64,000 nucleotides of DNA from the NCBI RefSeq assembly GCF_963678635.1, contig NW_026970764.1, positions 29,651 through 93,650 of the forward strand, given 5' to 3'. Made by a program: the position numbers and the translations under genes. This document shows, in pieces, positions 45,118-56,055 of the stretch. Under the pieces are notes generated by a model. It was not told the origin of the DNA. It saw nothing but the letters and a program-made list of their open reading frames with translations, and made no database searches. Numbering within the stretch: the stretch's first letter is position 1; every line of letters starts with the position of its first letter. Source of the DNA: Symsagittifera roscoffensis (lineage: Eukaryota > Xenacoelomorpha > Acoela > Convolutidae).

Positions 45118-46369
45118 TCTGGTGCGACCATAAGTCTCGAACAAGACCTTACTAGATTAGAATTAACCGAAATTAGATTAGAAATTAGACAAAAACATTT
45201 AAAAAATGTTATACGACAATAATTTAATTGAAATGTCTCTCCGACTCAATAGATCAGAGCCAATATTCCGAACCATAATAGAACTACCCGGAATTGGAAG
45301 AAGACCTCGAACCAAAGACGACATACGACAAAGTAGAAACTTGCCGTATAGTTATATGATAGTTCGGCAAAAGCCAGAACAAACTTTTATATTTCGAATA
45401 CTACTTGCAATGAATTTAGATTTCCATTTGCAAACATAAAACCTTGAAGTTAATCTTCAAAATTATTTCAGGCGCTAAACAAAATTAATATTATACAATA
45501 ACGATTGATAAAAAGATCTAAGATCGTTTTTCTAAAACTCTGCAGTATTATACAAAACATGTTTGAAAAATATTTATTGGAAAATAAAAATAAAAATTAG
45601 TAGCATGACAATAAATGGTTAGTAATCATAAATCATCTTGTTGTTCCAGCTTCATCACCTAAAATATAACAGCAATCATCAACTCACTAATATCATCAAA
45701 ATACTAAATCTTTCCTTTACACAAATTTAAAACTTTATTAAAACTTAAAGTCACTTAATTTAAAATCAGATCATCAAGGCTTATCCTTGGATCTTAAATC
45801 ATTTTCTACCTAATTAAAATCTCAAATTTGATCATCAAGGCTTATCCTTGGATCAAACAGAACAATTTTGTTCTCCCCCACCCACTTAATTAGTGTCTAA
45901 CGACCTCAAACGTCGATTCACTACCCAACCCTTTCTAAAGACCCAAGACTAATAGAAATTTTTAAACAAAACTAATCATTCAAATTAGGATAAACAGTGA
46001 AGAACTTCGGTTATTCATCCTTCACTTGATCCCCCCTCTTACCAGACCCAGGATAAATCTTAGACTTAGTAAGTTTAAAATAGTATCTAACGAACTACTC
46101 GCGTTCTAATTATACCTGAACCTTGTGGATCGATTTACTATTCTCCAACCCTTGAACACAATCACTACCCCTAAGTAAGATTAAGTAAGTTAACACCTTA
46201 GCTTATACTAGTCACGAGAAAGTAAAAATCATTCTTCGGAATCGATATACTTTTCTCTCCAACCCTGAACAAAAAGACCCAGGTTAAGCTAACCAAAAAA
46301 TCGTAAGAACTAACAGTTTAGGAAAATAGAAATCATTTAACAACCTTTGCATCCGTCATTCTAAACCTT
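45118..46369 (+). other. Leader of the giant element, with primer site and repeats
   Basis: Two bases after the LTR, TGGTGCGACCATAAG (45120) is the likely primer binding site; I could not assign the tRNA. The 1.25-kb leader has two copies of 'ATCATCAAGGCTTATCCTTG' near 45770 and 45833, and four copies of a theme 'CCAACCCT..' with 'AGACCCAGG' between 45920 and 46290. Splice-donor-like words GTAAGT/GTAAGA occur at about 46070, 46174 and 46186. An isolated 77-codon frame at 45206-45439 may be chance. Confidence 0.6.
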
Positions 46370-46837
46370 ATGTCATTTAAAAACCTAGGAAATAAACAAA
46401 CAATCATTTTACACAATTGTGAAATAGATAACAAAAAATACGACCTTGTAATCACACCTCATACACAAACAGTTGGATACATTCGCACAAAACGACAAAC
46501 ACTAAAGAGAAAAATAATAACTAAACAAAGACAAATAACACGAAAAAGATTTTCAAAAAATCGAAACGCATTTTCAGAATCAGAAACCAACAGTTTAGAC
46601 GAACTCTACAAATTAAAAGAATCAATAGATAAAAATTACCCACAACACGATCAATTATATTTTTCTGACTCAGAAACAACTTCAAATTCATCACAAAGAG
46701 GAAAAAGAAGAATAAAAAAACAGTATAAACACAAACCAGTACATTTATACAATTGGAATCAACCAATTCGACACATTAATAATTACATATTAACAGTCAT
46801 CGAACGGAAAAATGAGTTCAACACACACCCCAGGTGA
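46370..46837 (+). CDS. Small basic ORF overlapping the start of gag-pol
   Basis: 155 codons, ATG at 46370; it overlaps the Gag-Pol ATG (46812) by 26 bases in another frame. The middle is very basic ('TKRQTLKRKIITKQRQITRK') and there is a Ser/Glu-rich acidic part ('FSDSETTSNSSQRGK') and a second basic stretch. No known domain. An extra gene before gag is unusual in LTR elements. A nucleic-acid-binding accessory protein is a guess from charge only. It could instead be an upstream ORF that tunes Gag-Pol translation, though its length and composition argue for a protein. Confidence 0.6.
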   Translation: MSFKNLGNKQTIILHNCEIDNKKYDLVITPHTQTVGYIRTKRQTLKRKIITKQRQITRKRFSKNRNAFSESETNSLDELYKLKESIDKNYPQHDQLYFSDSETTSNSSQRGKRRIKKQYKHKPVHLYNWNQPIRHINNYILTVIERKNEFNTHPR

Positions 46838-49800
46838 CGAAACTCCAGATGACGATGAAATCTTTCCTTTTATAGTAGATGCAGATACTGATAGAGGACA
46901 ACACATATTTTGTCAAAATTTACTCGTAAACTTATTTGAACCCGGAATCAGTCCATGTAAAACAGAGTTCCCAGATGTAAAAATCAAAAGACAAATCATA
47001 GACCACTACTTAAAAGATATATGCAACATAACACAACAGTATGGAATCTACTCCATAGAGTTCACTTCCCCAAACCATAATAATAGAACATATACTATAC
47101 AAACAGACGATCTTGATTTAGAATTTTCAAAAGTTTTTTCAGAATATATAAAAAGCATCCAATACCATAACTCACAAAGAGCAAACTCCATATTCACCAA
47201 TGAAGTTTTCGCAATAATATATAGTTATATTTCGATATTAGAAAATGAACTCCCACTAACAAATGTCTCACCGACAGAAACATCCAAACATTTGAAAGTA
47301 CGACATGAAATTACACTACTCTCTAGTTATTTAAACATCATTAAAGAAAATTTCACGAAAGACGACGTTTCACAACATACCAAACACGATTTACAAAAAA
47401 TTTTGGCATGGTTCATAATAGATTATTTCACACACAATATTGATTTAATTGCACAAGCAAGAAAAAATTTTCGACCCCAAAATTCGAACGATGATACCGC
47501 TATCACAGAACAATCAGATTATGTTTGGGACCCCGAATGGTCTCATCCCGCATTTATAAGCTTTCCACAATCAATCTCAAGTCAAGCAATAGGTACAATA
47601 TCTTACATAAGAGATTATGTAAGAGTAATACCATTAACAATTGATGCAACACCATTAAACTATAATACATTTTTACCCGATACACAAAATAATAGTTTAA
47701 ACTCGACAGTCATACACAACGAAAACCTCAATGGAACTAGGAATCTTACTCAACAAGATATCCAGACACCATCACACTTCATAAATGAAGAAATTGTACA
47801 CACAACAACTACACAACAAAGTATTTCACCAATACGCCCAAATTTAACAACACCAAGAAATACAAATCCTTCACAAACACAGGTAACCTTACAATCAACC
47901 GTTAAACCTTCGGTTGCCCCTAAATATTCACATATGGATTACCAAACATACAGACCCATGACAATACCATCAAAAACACGTAAAACATTCACTAGAAACA
48001 ACTTTGCAGACCATAATTATAATTATACACATCCATCAAAAACAAATTATCAACCACAAAGGAATTTTAATCAATATACAAAACCTCGAAACTGGGATAA
48101 CCCAACGGCCCAATATAATTCCAAAAATTTTCAACCAAATCCTCCACAGGATCGCAGTGAAAATTACCCATTTTTTCAACAAAATAAAAATAAAAAACAA
48201 ACATCTTATCAAATGGATTATTTATCCTCAGATGATGATTTCTTACAACCAGATATATTTGCACAAAATACTCAAGAATATCGTAGACAAGGAATACAGA
48301 AAACACGTACAAATCATAGGAATTTTTCTCCACAACCGATAGATGCACAACATCAACAACCAATTCAACAACAAAATCCAATTAATACACAAACTTTTCA
48401 ACCAATTCAACAACAAAATCCAATGACTGCACACTCGTATCAACCATCACAAATGCAAAATGAAATACCACTCCCATATTATCTTCAACAACATGAAATA
48501 ACAAGAAACCAACTTTCAAATTTTTCTCAAATGCCAAATGCAGCAGAATCATTACAAATGACAATGAATCCATACCTAATGGGTGGATCATCAATAACAT
48601 CAAACAAACCTTTAATGGTTTTCACAGGAACAGACCCTGAATACTCTGTAGAAGATTATTTAAATGCAGTAACAGCAAATTTGATTTTAAATATAGGACC
48701 TGAACCAATTAATACGCCACTACATCAAAATTGGATACATCGACGCACAGCGTTAATACAAACAACCTTAGATGGCGCAGCCCAAAAATGGTTTTCAGTA
48801 CTACCTCTAGAAATAAAATCAAACTGGAAAAGATTTACACAAGAATTTTCAAAAATGTTTGACTCTGAAAGAAACAAACAACAACAAAGAGTTTTATGTA
48901 ATGAAATTCGCAGATTACCAAACGAAACCATCAAGCAAATAGCAGTACGAATCGAAACACTAGTTCGAAAAGCATATTCACTAAATACACATGACTATAA
49001 AAACACAAAGATGACAGAAATCTTAATGATGACCTTAACACCACAATTAAGGAAAATAGCAATAAAAAAGAGAGCATCCCATCCTTCTTCAATTCGAGAA
49101 CCCGATTTAGATTTTCGAAAACTAGTAGACAAACTAGAACAAGCAGAAATCACGATGAAACTAGAAGAAACGGAAAATCTAAAATTACAATACGTTAACA
49201 GAATTGAAACGACTCCCACTAATATTAATAATATACAGGAATCAGAAACAGACCTCGTTGAAAAAATCACTGAAATACTCAATATTTACGAAAAGAACCC
49301 GAACTTTAAAGGCAAACCATCTTTCAAAAAATGGTGTAATTATTGCCGACGATACGGACATAGTATTTCCGAATGTAGACAAAAACAGCAAGATAGTCAA
49401 AATAAACCTCAAAAATACAAAGAACCAAATAAATCATTCTATCAATACATGAAAAAAGATCAAAATCTACCAAACAAAACAGTTCACAGCAACAACAGTT
49501 CAGGAAAACCACTCCCGAACAATACAAATTATACAAGAAATCAATCCCCATATAACTCAAGTTATAGAGGAAGATCACCAGAACGAAGAAACACGTATAA
49601 TTCATCACAAAATCACTACAATAGACCAAATAGTAGAAATAACTACTCCAGATCAAATTCAAATACACAACGATTTGTTTCTAGATCTAATTCCCAATCA
49701 AGAAATAACTACTATCCAAACAATCAATCACGAAATTCATCGTACAATAGGAATAGAAACTACTCCTATAATCGAAATAGAAGTTATTCAAACAACCGAA

Positions 49801-52800
49801 ACCAGAATTACCCGAACAATCGATCAAGGAATAACTCATATAATAGATCGAACTATAACAGACCAAACAATAATTACCAAAACAGATCGCGAAATAATTC
49901 ACAAAATCGACACCCAAGTTATAATAATCGTTATAGAAATTATTCCCAATCACCACACCGGAATAATAATCACTATAATAACTCTAATAATCGTCATAGA
50001 AGCAGTACACCTAAACATCAAAGACAAATCAATCAAGTACAATCTAACCCAGAAACAACATCAGACCCCCCAGGTATTGATGACACAGTAACTGATACAT
50101 TACAACTCAATCAAATAAACTGTACATCATCAGATTCAGAAAGTGATACTGAAAACACTCTTGCTATCAATATGATAAAAGTCGAAAATGACTATGAATC
50201 TGTCATATATGAACAACCCTTTCCATCACATATATATGAAAATCAATCAGAATTTCTTCAAAATTATTACACTACACCCATAAATTCCACACCAACGACG
50301 CAAGAAACAAACGAGATTAACACTACAAATCAAACCAATAAAAATACCAAAACAAAATGCTTGAATACAAACCACATTTATCAAAATATACAAAAAGAAC
50401 AACCCAAAAAAAAAATTTGGACAATACCATTTCTCTTAGAAAGCCCAAGAAATAAAGAATTTCAACCACCAGACCTTGAAATAGATTTTTTAATTGATTC
50501 AGGAGCAGAATCAAACATAATAAACATTCCCACATGGAATGAAATAAAAACTTTACATCCAAAGCTAACACCTCTCGAAACCTCCAGTAAGTTAGCAACA
50601 GCACAAGGATCAACATTGATAAACTACGGAAAAATCCAATTATTTCTCCTCCCTACCAGAACAATGGAGCAAAGTAAAATTCTAAACAAGCCATTTAAAC
50701 AAATATTCCATATCACTGATATTAAATATAATATCATTGGAATACCATTTATTTCAAAGTATATACCAACAATTAACATCCTAAATAGTAAAATATTAAT
50801 CAAAGATAAATATACAAAAACAAAAGAAACATCCTTAACATTTTTTCAAAGATTAAATAAACAACCACCATTTTTTTCAAAATTTTATCCGATATTTAAC
50901 CAACAAAGAAAACACCTGAAACCACTATCAGGAAACATCTATAATTTTTCAATCAAACAAGTTCACCAATATGATAAAGAACAAAATAAACAAAAATTTT
51001 ATATGTCAGATTTTGAATTCAAACCTATTCATAAATTTTTCAAAATCACAATCTCTTCAATAAAATATTTGAAAAATTCGAATTCAGATATTATTTCCTT
51101 ACATGTTTATAACAACACACCTTACCAAGTAACATTACCTTTAGGACTTTTAGGATATTGTGAAACTAACGCTACAATATCACCAATACACGAAAAAGCC
51201 TATCGCGTAAATAATATACTCCAATTACTAGATATTTGCCAATCTACAATTCTTAATGAAGAATTATCTATAAATAATATAATAAGTAACGAAAACAGAA
51301 ATACGGATTATTTCACAAAAACTCCATATTTCAAACCTACATTCAACATAAGTAACTATACAGAGGACCAACAAAAATTTTTAACAATGTTTAATTTCCA
51401 ACATTCACAAATAACACAAGACGAATTCGAAAAATTAGCCAAACAGCTAATTAAATATTCATCAGTCTATGCAACATCAAAATTCGATGTTGGCAAAATC
51501 AGTTCATCACTACATCTCCCATTAAAACCAGACGCAGTTTTCAAAAAACAGAGAGCAAGTAAAGTACCAATTCACTTACATGATAAAGTAAACAGATTAC
51601 TCGATATTTTAGAACAATACAACATTATATCACCGGTTAATAAAGAAGAACAACCAAAAGGCAACACATTCATCAACCCCGTTATCATTCTAGCTAAAGG
51701 AGAATCATTAAAAATCGTTCTCGACGCTAGATACCTCAATTCACTCATAGATGAATCAAAATGTAATTGGCCCATTGAACCAATACAAGTTATTTTAACA
51801 AAAATAAACGGCAAATACTTTACAACCGCCGATATGAATAGTGCATACAATCAAATGCCACTAGATGAACAATCACGACGTTTAACACAATTTGTTATCG
51901 GAAACCAACAATATGAATTTAACCGCTTATTCTATGGAATATCCATAGGACCAGCAGCATTTTCAGCTTTTATGAGCAAAATTTTTAGACCACTAATACT
52001 CAAGAAAAACGCAATCACCTATCTAGACGATGTTTTTATGCAATCACAAACAAAAGACGAAATGTTCAACGTTTTAGAAAAATATCACCAAATACTTCAG
52101 AACGAAAATCTGAAGGCCGCCCCCGATAAATCACACTTCTTTTTGACAAGAGTTAAATTCTTAGGACATAACATAGAAAGAAAAACAATCACTCCACTGA
52201 AATCACGCATTGACGCTATTCAAAAACTTCAACCACCAACAAATAAAAAGAAAATCCAAGAATTTCTTGGAATGTTAAACTTTTTAAGTAAATATGTTTA
52301 TAAAATGCAATTATATCTACGACCATTTTATAACATCCTTAGACAACAAAATAATTTTGAATGGAACACAGAACATCAAACACGATTTGAAGAAATAAAG
52401 AAACTTTTAACTGAACAAATTTCAAACACAATTCCAGACTCAAATCAACCATTTTATGCAATGTGCGATGCTTCGAACTTTGGCATCGGTGCAGCACTAT
52501 TACAATCACATAATGGTACAAATAAAATGAACCTCATATCAGCAAATTCTCGATTATTCACTCAAGCAGAGCTACGACTCTCAACTCTAATGAGAGAATG
52601 TACAGCCATAATATATACACTGACAGAATATGAATTTCTGATACTTGGATCAAAGCATCCAACAGTTTTATTCACAGACCACAAACCCATCATTTTTCTT
52701 TTCACACAGAAATCTAACCCAAACCACCGAGTTTACAGATTTCAACTAATTCTAATGAAATTTCCAAACTTACATATAGTTTGGACTGCAGGAAAAAATC

Positions 52801-55034
52801 TTGCATTACCAGACACCTTAAGTCGAAATACACCACCTGAATTACTTACACGAAAAACAACAGTTGAAATACCCAAAAATATAAAATTCTACCTTGCAGA
52901 AAACGAAACATCACCTCGATTAGAATGCAAATATGCAGTTAAAACTGATATTGAACAATCACAAATAAATAATTTACAACATTTCCCACTTTATTTAGAT
53001 TGTCAAAATAATCATTATGAAGTTGATTTACTTGGAACATCAACCTTCAAACCAATCCCATATTCTCAATGGATAAAAAGTAACACCCAACAAAAACGAA
53101 CAAAACAACACCCGCCTAAAAAAGACCATTTTCCACTAATTGAAAAAGAAGATTTAACTGATAAAATAAATTTATCAGGACCACAAACAAATGATTCAAA
53201 ATACACAATAAATCAAGTTTTTGACCTCCATGACCCACTTGATACAATACCCTTATCTAAATTAGAAATCGAAAACATTTTCCTCCCCCCAACAGAAACA
53301 ATTACAATTCCAACACTGAAACAATATCAAAACCTTGACCCAGTAATTCGACAACTGAAATCATGGCACAAATATAAAACTAAACCTATCAAAGCAGATT
53401 CAACCATTCTAGGAAACAAAACACTCCTCCGATACTTTCGCAAATTTAACAACACAACAATTAACGAAAATACAGACCTTTTAGAGTATAACCTGAATGA
53501 ATCTACAGTTCCATGTCTCCCTTTAAGTATGATTCTTATAGCTTTTAATATTTCACATACACAAAATATTAAAGGACACTCTGGATCAGAAAAAACATAT
53601 TCAAATTTTATACAAAACTTTTACTTCCCAAATGCACCAATTTGGATAAAAGTACTATGCAATGACTGTATAGTATGTCAACTAAATAAACCTTACCCAA
53701 ATCAAAAACAAATAGCACAAAAACAAGATTTTAAAGGACAAAGCTTGTACTTTAACCATCGTATCTCATTTGATACCAAAGGACCAATTTCACCCTCATC
53801 CGAAGGAAACTCCTACATTATGGTAATTGTTGACGCATTTACACATTATGTAGCACTTAACCCAGTACCACATTGTAATGCTTATTACGCATATACAACA
53901 CTCTATGAACACTGGATAGCAAAATTTGGACTACCAGAAATTTTAGTCACAGACAATGGTACAGAATTTATAAATAATGAAATAATAACACTATGTCATT
54001 TATACAACATTAAACACAAACCACGTACATCTCATGCACCTTGGACAAACGGCTTAGTCGAAGGTATGAACCGTTCACTACAAGAATATCTTAGATGTAT
54101 CATCAACGGAAATGATACAAAATATACCGAATGGTCAGCAGATGTAAAATTATTTCCCTTAGCATATAATTCACAAATCACGACAACTTTAGGAATGTCA
54201 CCATACGAAATGGTTTTTAACCAAAAGCCACGCAAACCAATAATGTTTACAGCAAATTCCCATAAAAACGCACAAGGTTATTGTCAACCAAATAAAGATT
54301 CAATTTGTTATAACCTCCCATTACATACGCACGATGAAGATCATTTTCATCACCCACAAATTCTTAAACTAGCCTCCGGTACACACACCGAATGGATTTT
54401 AAATAGAGATAAGAAACACAATGAAATTTACCAAAAAATAACGAAAAAGTTATTACAAAGACAAAACATAAATGAACAAATCAATTCACGTTTTACACCA
54501 GCTTCCGATTTAAAAATTGGAACATTTGTTTTAATACCTAATTTTAATACTCAAAAAGGAATTTCTAAAAAATTACAACCCCTCCGAAAAGGACCCTACC
54601 AAATAATTGCAAAACCCACTGATGTCACATATAAAATTACCGACTCAAACAAAAAAGAAATCGTTCAACATCGAAACAACCTATTACCTTATTACCCAAA
54701 AGAATACGCACTCCGCGAATTAACTCAATTATATTCTTTCACAGGATTAAAAATCATTCAAAATGAACCACATCTGAAAAACACAGAACAAAATGATAAC
54801 CCCACCGAAAATCAAAACACAAAACCAACCGCAACCAAAATCAATACACAAAACCATAAAGAATCTCCAAAACAAAGAAAAAATAGAAAAATGACCGAAC
54901 AAATAATACCCCAAGAAGAAATAGACAAATCAGAACATAGAAAAACAACAAGACTCCGAAATCAACCACGTAAAAACTACAAAATGTTCATCCCTCAATC
55001 TAAAATATTAAAGAAAGTAGAATTTAAAAAGTAA
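46812..55034 (+). CDS. gag-pol: Gag-Pol polyprotein, single 2740-codon frame
   Basis: In order: an N-terminal region to about residue 590 (Gln/Asn/Pro-rich from about 280), a capsid-like Gag region (about 595-800), a zinc knuckle CNYCRRYGHSISEC (842-855), an Asn/Arg/Ser/Tyr-rich tract (about 910-1080), an aspartic protease with DSGAES (Asp 1229), a linker, RT with YLDD (1737-1740), RNase H with 'CDASNFGIGAALLQ' (Asp 1886), integrase HHCC (His 2256; CNDCIVC), the core Asp 2321, Asp 2381, Glu 2417 (spacing 35, canonical), and a GPY module ('LRKGPYQII', about 2600). No stop or frameshift divides gag from pol, so another mechanism must set their ratio. It makes the particle, copies RNA to DNA and integrates it. 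All catalytic residues seen are present. Confidence 0.95.
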   Translation: MSSTHTPGDETPDDDEIFPFIVDADTDRGQHIFCQNLLVNLFEPGISPCKTEFPDVKIKRQIIDHYLKDICNITQQYGIYSIEFTSPNHNNRTYTIQTDDLDLEFSKVFSEYIKSIQYHNSQRANSIFTNEVFAIIYSYISILENELPLTNVSPTETSKHLKVRHEITLLSSYLNIIKENFTKDDVSQHTKHDLQKILAWFIIDYFTHNIDLIAQARKNFRPQNSNDDTAITEQSDYVWDPEWSHPAFISFPQSISSQAIGTISYIRDYVRVIPLTIDATPLNYNTFLPDTQNNSLNSTVIHNENLNGTRNLTQQDIQTPSHFINEEIVHTTTTQQSISPIRPNLTTPRNTNPSQTQVTLQSTVKPSVAPKYSHMDYQTYRPMTIPSKTRKTFTRNNFADHNYNYTHPSKTNYQPQRNFNQYTKPRNWDNPTAQYNSKNFQPNPPQDRSENYPFFQQNKNKKQTSYQMDYLSSDDDFLQPDIFAQNTQEYRRQGIQKTRTNHRNFSPQPIDAQHQQPIQQQNPINTQTFQPIQQQNPMTAHSYQPSQMQNEIPLPYYLQQHEITRNQLSNFSQMPNAAESLQMTMNPYLMGGSSITSNKPLMVFTGTDPEYSVEDYLNAVTANLILNIGPEPINTPLHQNWIHRRTALIQTTLDGAAQKWFSVLPLEIKSNWKRFTQEFSKMFDSERNKQQQRVLCNEIRRLPNETIKQIAVRIETLVRKAYSLNTHDYKNTKMTEILMMTLTPQLRKIAIKKRASHPSSIREPDLDFRKLVDKLEQAEITMKLEETENLKLQYVNRIETTPTNINNIQESETDLVEKITEILNIYEKNPNFKGKPSFKKWCNYCRRYGHSISECRQKQQDSQNKPQKYKEPNKSFYQYMKKDQNLPNKTVHSNNSSGKPLPNNTNYTRNQSPYNSSYRGRSPERRNTYNSSQNHYNRPNSRNNYSRSNSNTQRFVSRSNSQSRNNYYPNNQSRNSSYNRNRNYSYNRNRSYSNNRNQNYPNNRSRNNSYNRSNYNRPNNNYQNRSRNNSQNRHPSYNNRYRNYSQSPHRNNNHYNNSNNRHRSSTPKHQRQINQVQSNPETTSDPPGIDDTVTDTLQLNQINCTSSDSESDTENTLAINMIKVENDYESVIYEQPFPSHIYENQSEFLQNYYTTPINSTPTTQETNEINTTNQTNKNTKTKCLNTNHIYQNIQKEQPKKKIWTIPFLLESPRNKEFQPPDLEIDFLIDSGAESNIINIPTWNEIKTLHPKLTPLETSSKLATAQGSTLINYGKIQLFLLPTRTMEQSKILNKPFKQIFHITDIKYNIIGIPFISKYIPTINILNSKILIKDKYTKTKETSLTFFQRLNKQPPFFSKFYPIFNQQRKHLKPLSGNIYNFSIKQVHQYDKEQNKQKFYMSDFEFKPIHKFFKITISSIKYLKNSNSDIISLHVYNNTPYQVTLPLGLLGYCETNATISPIHEKAYRVNNILQLLDICQSTILNEELSINNIISNENRNTDYFTKTPYFKPTFNISNYTEDQQKFLTMFNFQHSQITQDEFEKLAKQLIKYSSVYATSKFDVGKISSSLHLPLKPDAVFKKQRASKVPIHLHDKVNRLLDILEQYNIISPVNKEEQPKGNTFINPVIILAKGESLKIVLDARYLNSLIDESKCNWPIEPIQVILTKINGKYFTTADMNSAYNQMPLDEQSRRLTQFVIGNQQYEFNRLFYGISIGPAAFSAFMSKIFRPLILKKNAITYLDDVFMQSQTKDEMFNVLEKYHQILQNENLKAAPDKSHFFLTRVKFLGHNIERKTITPLKSRIDAIQKLQPPTNKKKIQEFLGMLNFLSKYVYKMQLYLRPFYNILRQQNNFEWNTEHQTRFEEIKKLLTEQISNTIPDSNQPFYAMCDASNFGIGAALLQSHNGTNKMNLISANSRLFTQAELRLSTLMRECTAIIYTLTEYEFLILGSKHPTVLFTDHKPIIFLFTQKSNPNHRVYRFQLILMKFPNLHIVWTAGKNLALPDTLSRNTPPELLTRKTTVEIPKNIKFYLAENETSPRLECKYAVKTDIEQSQINNLQHFPLYLDCQNNHYEVDLLGTSTFKPIPYSQWIKSNTQQKRTKQHPPKKDHFPLIEKEDLTDKINLSGPQTNDSKYTINQVFDLHDPLDTIPLSKLEIENIFLPPTETITIPTLKQYQNLDPVIRQLKSWHKYKTKPIKADSTILGNKTLLRYFRKFNNTTINENTDLLEYNLNESTVPCLPLSMILIAFNISHTQNIKGHSGSEKTYSNFIQNFYFPNAPIWIKVLCNDCIVCQLNKPYPNQKQIAQKQDFKGQSLYFNHRISFDTKGPISPSSEGNSYIMVIVDAFTHYVALNPVPHCNAYYAYTTLYEHWIAKFGLPEILVTDNGTEFINNEIITLCHLYNIKHKPRTSHAPWTNGLVEGMNRSLQEYLRCIINGNDTKYTEWSADVKLFPLAYNSQITTTLGMSPYEMVFNQKPRKPIMFTANSHKNAQGYCQPNKDSICYNLPLHTHDEDHFHHPQILKLASGTHTEWILNRDKKHNEIYQKITKKLLQRQNINEQINSRFTPASDLKIGTFVLIPNFNTQKGISKKLQPLRKGPYQIIAKPTDVTYKITDSNKKEIVQHRNNLLPYYPKEYALRELTQLYSFTGLKIIQNEPHLKNTEQNDNPTENQNTKPTATKINTQNHKESPKQRKNRKMTEQIIPQEEIDKSEHRKTTRLRNQPRKNYKMFIPQSKILKKVEFKK

Positions 55035-55634
55035 TTTTAAGATTTTATACTTCACAATCTTGAAACCTCCGTAACAGTTTTCATTTCATTTTTTCAAAAT
55101 AACATGCTCACAAGTACGCAATAATTCTAGTTCAAAATAGACCAATAGGATTCATCCAATCCGCCACTTTCTCTAACTCAAACTAAGATCAATTAGACGA
55201 ATAATCTAGAACTCCAGGCACATCTCTAACTATAACTTTACAACCTCCAGGTCAAAAATAAGCAAACCACTCCAACTTGACAGCTAAAATAAATATCACC
55301 ATAATACCGTACCCCTCCCTTATCTAATAACCCAAAGATCAACAATATTTCCCCAACTCAGACCACGAATACCCCCAAAACAAATTTGATAACTTAGCCT
55401 AAAGTAACAAAATGAAGATTTTAATTAGCCTAAAGTATAAAAATCTCACCATACCTCGGATCATTTGACAAACAAAAATAAAGAAAAAGACGACCTCCCA
55501 GTCACCATGAAAATTGCCCCCAACAATTTTTTACAAAACTCAACCCACTTGTCAAAAAACTAATAAATAATTCGACCACACTAGAAAATCGCCTCAAACA
55601 GCAAAAAATATTCGACCAAGAGATCATTTCTTAA
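55035..55634 (+). other. Non-coding spacer in the giant element
   Basis: 600 bases between the Gag-Pol stop and the first small ORF. Two copies of 'TTAGCCTAAAGTA' occur near 55394 and 55425. Splice signals could lie here but none is convincing. Confidence 0.5.
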
Positions 55635-55865
55635 ATGCTTTTCTCTCAAACAGTTGCTCAAATACTTATAAATTTCAAACATTTTTTTTCAATACTTGAA
55701 GCCTTTATAATATTTCTTTTTGATATACTTGAATCTTTTCTAATAATCTTAATCATTTTTTGTAACATTTTTTTAATTTTCTACACTATACTCGAACTAT
55801 TCCTCCAACTTTCCAAAACCCTTGAATATATCCACAGGTACGATTTTCACAACTTGTCTAAATGA
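55635..55865 (+). CDS. Small hydrophobic ORF b1
   Basis: 76 codons, mostly Ile/Leu/Phe, with one long hydrophobic stretch of about 45 residues (for example 'FIIFLFDILESFLIILIIF'), probably one or two membrane helices. Its stop overlaps the next start as ATGA (55862-55865). T-rich sequence readily gives hydrophobic frames, so it could be chance; the exact ATGA coupling is the main reason to list it. Confidence 0.4.
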   Translation: MLFSQTVAQILINFKHFFSILEAFIIFLFDILESFLIILIIFCNIFLIFYTILELFLQLSKTLEYIHRYDFHNLSK

Positions 55866-56050
55866 TACGAACAATTTTCAGTAGAACTGATATTTTTTTA
55901 TTGTTTGTAATTTTCATAACATTTTTATCATCCCTCATTTTGACCATATGTAAATGTATAAAGAAAGCAATCATCACATTTGCCCTAGCAACAATTTTTC
56001 TCATTATTTTTTTGGAAGAATATTATAATAAACATAAACCTTCCCACTAA
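55862..56050 (+). CDS. Small hydrophobic ORF b2, ATGA-coupled to b1
   Basis: 62 codons. Two hydrophobic segments ('IFLLFVIFITFLSSLIL' and 'IITFALATIFLIIFL') flank a short basic loop 'CKCIKKA', and the end is charged: the layout of a small two-helix membrane protein. The start lies in the stop of b1. It ends six bases before the ATG-less frame opens, so a frameshift between them is impossible. Confidence 0.4.
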   Translation: MIRTIFSRTDIFLLFVIFITFLSSLILTICKCIKKAIITFALATIFLIIFLEEYYNKHKPSH

Positions 56051-56055
56051 AGTAA

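Noticed and set aside
45118..45160. Extended tRNA mimicry behind the primer site
   Set aside because: The reverse complement contains TTCGAGA like a T loop, but the stem does not pair and one base is missing before CCA; no tRNA assigned.
45206..45439. 77-codon ORF in the leader of the giant element
   Set aside because: No domain, no overlap with other ORFs, and in the leader before the basic ORF; could be chance.
46812..46843. Splice from the gag start (CCCCAG|GTGACG at 46833-46834) into ORF c at 56092
   Set aside because: Donor phase 1 does not match the phase 0 acceptor; another donor would be needed.
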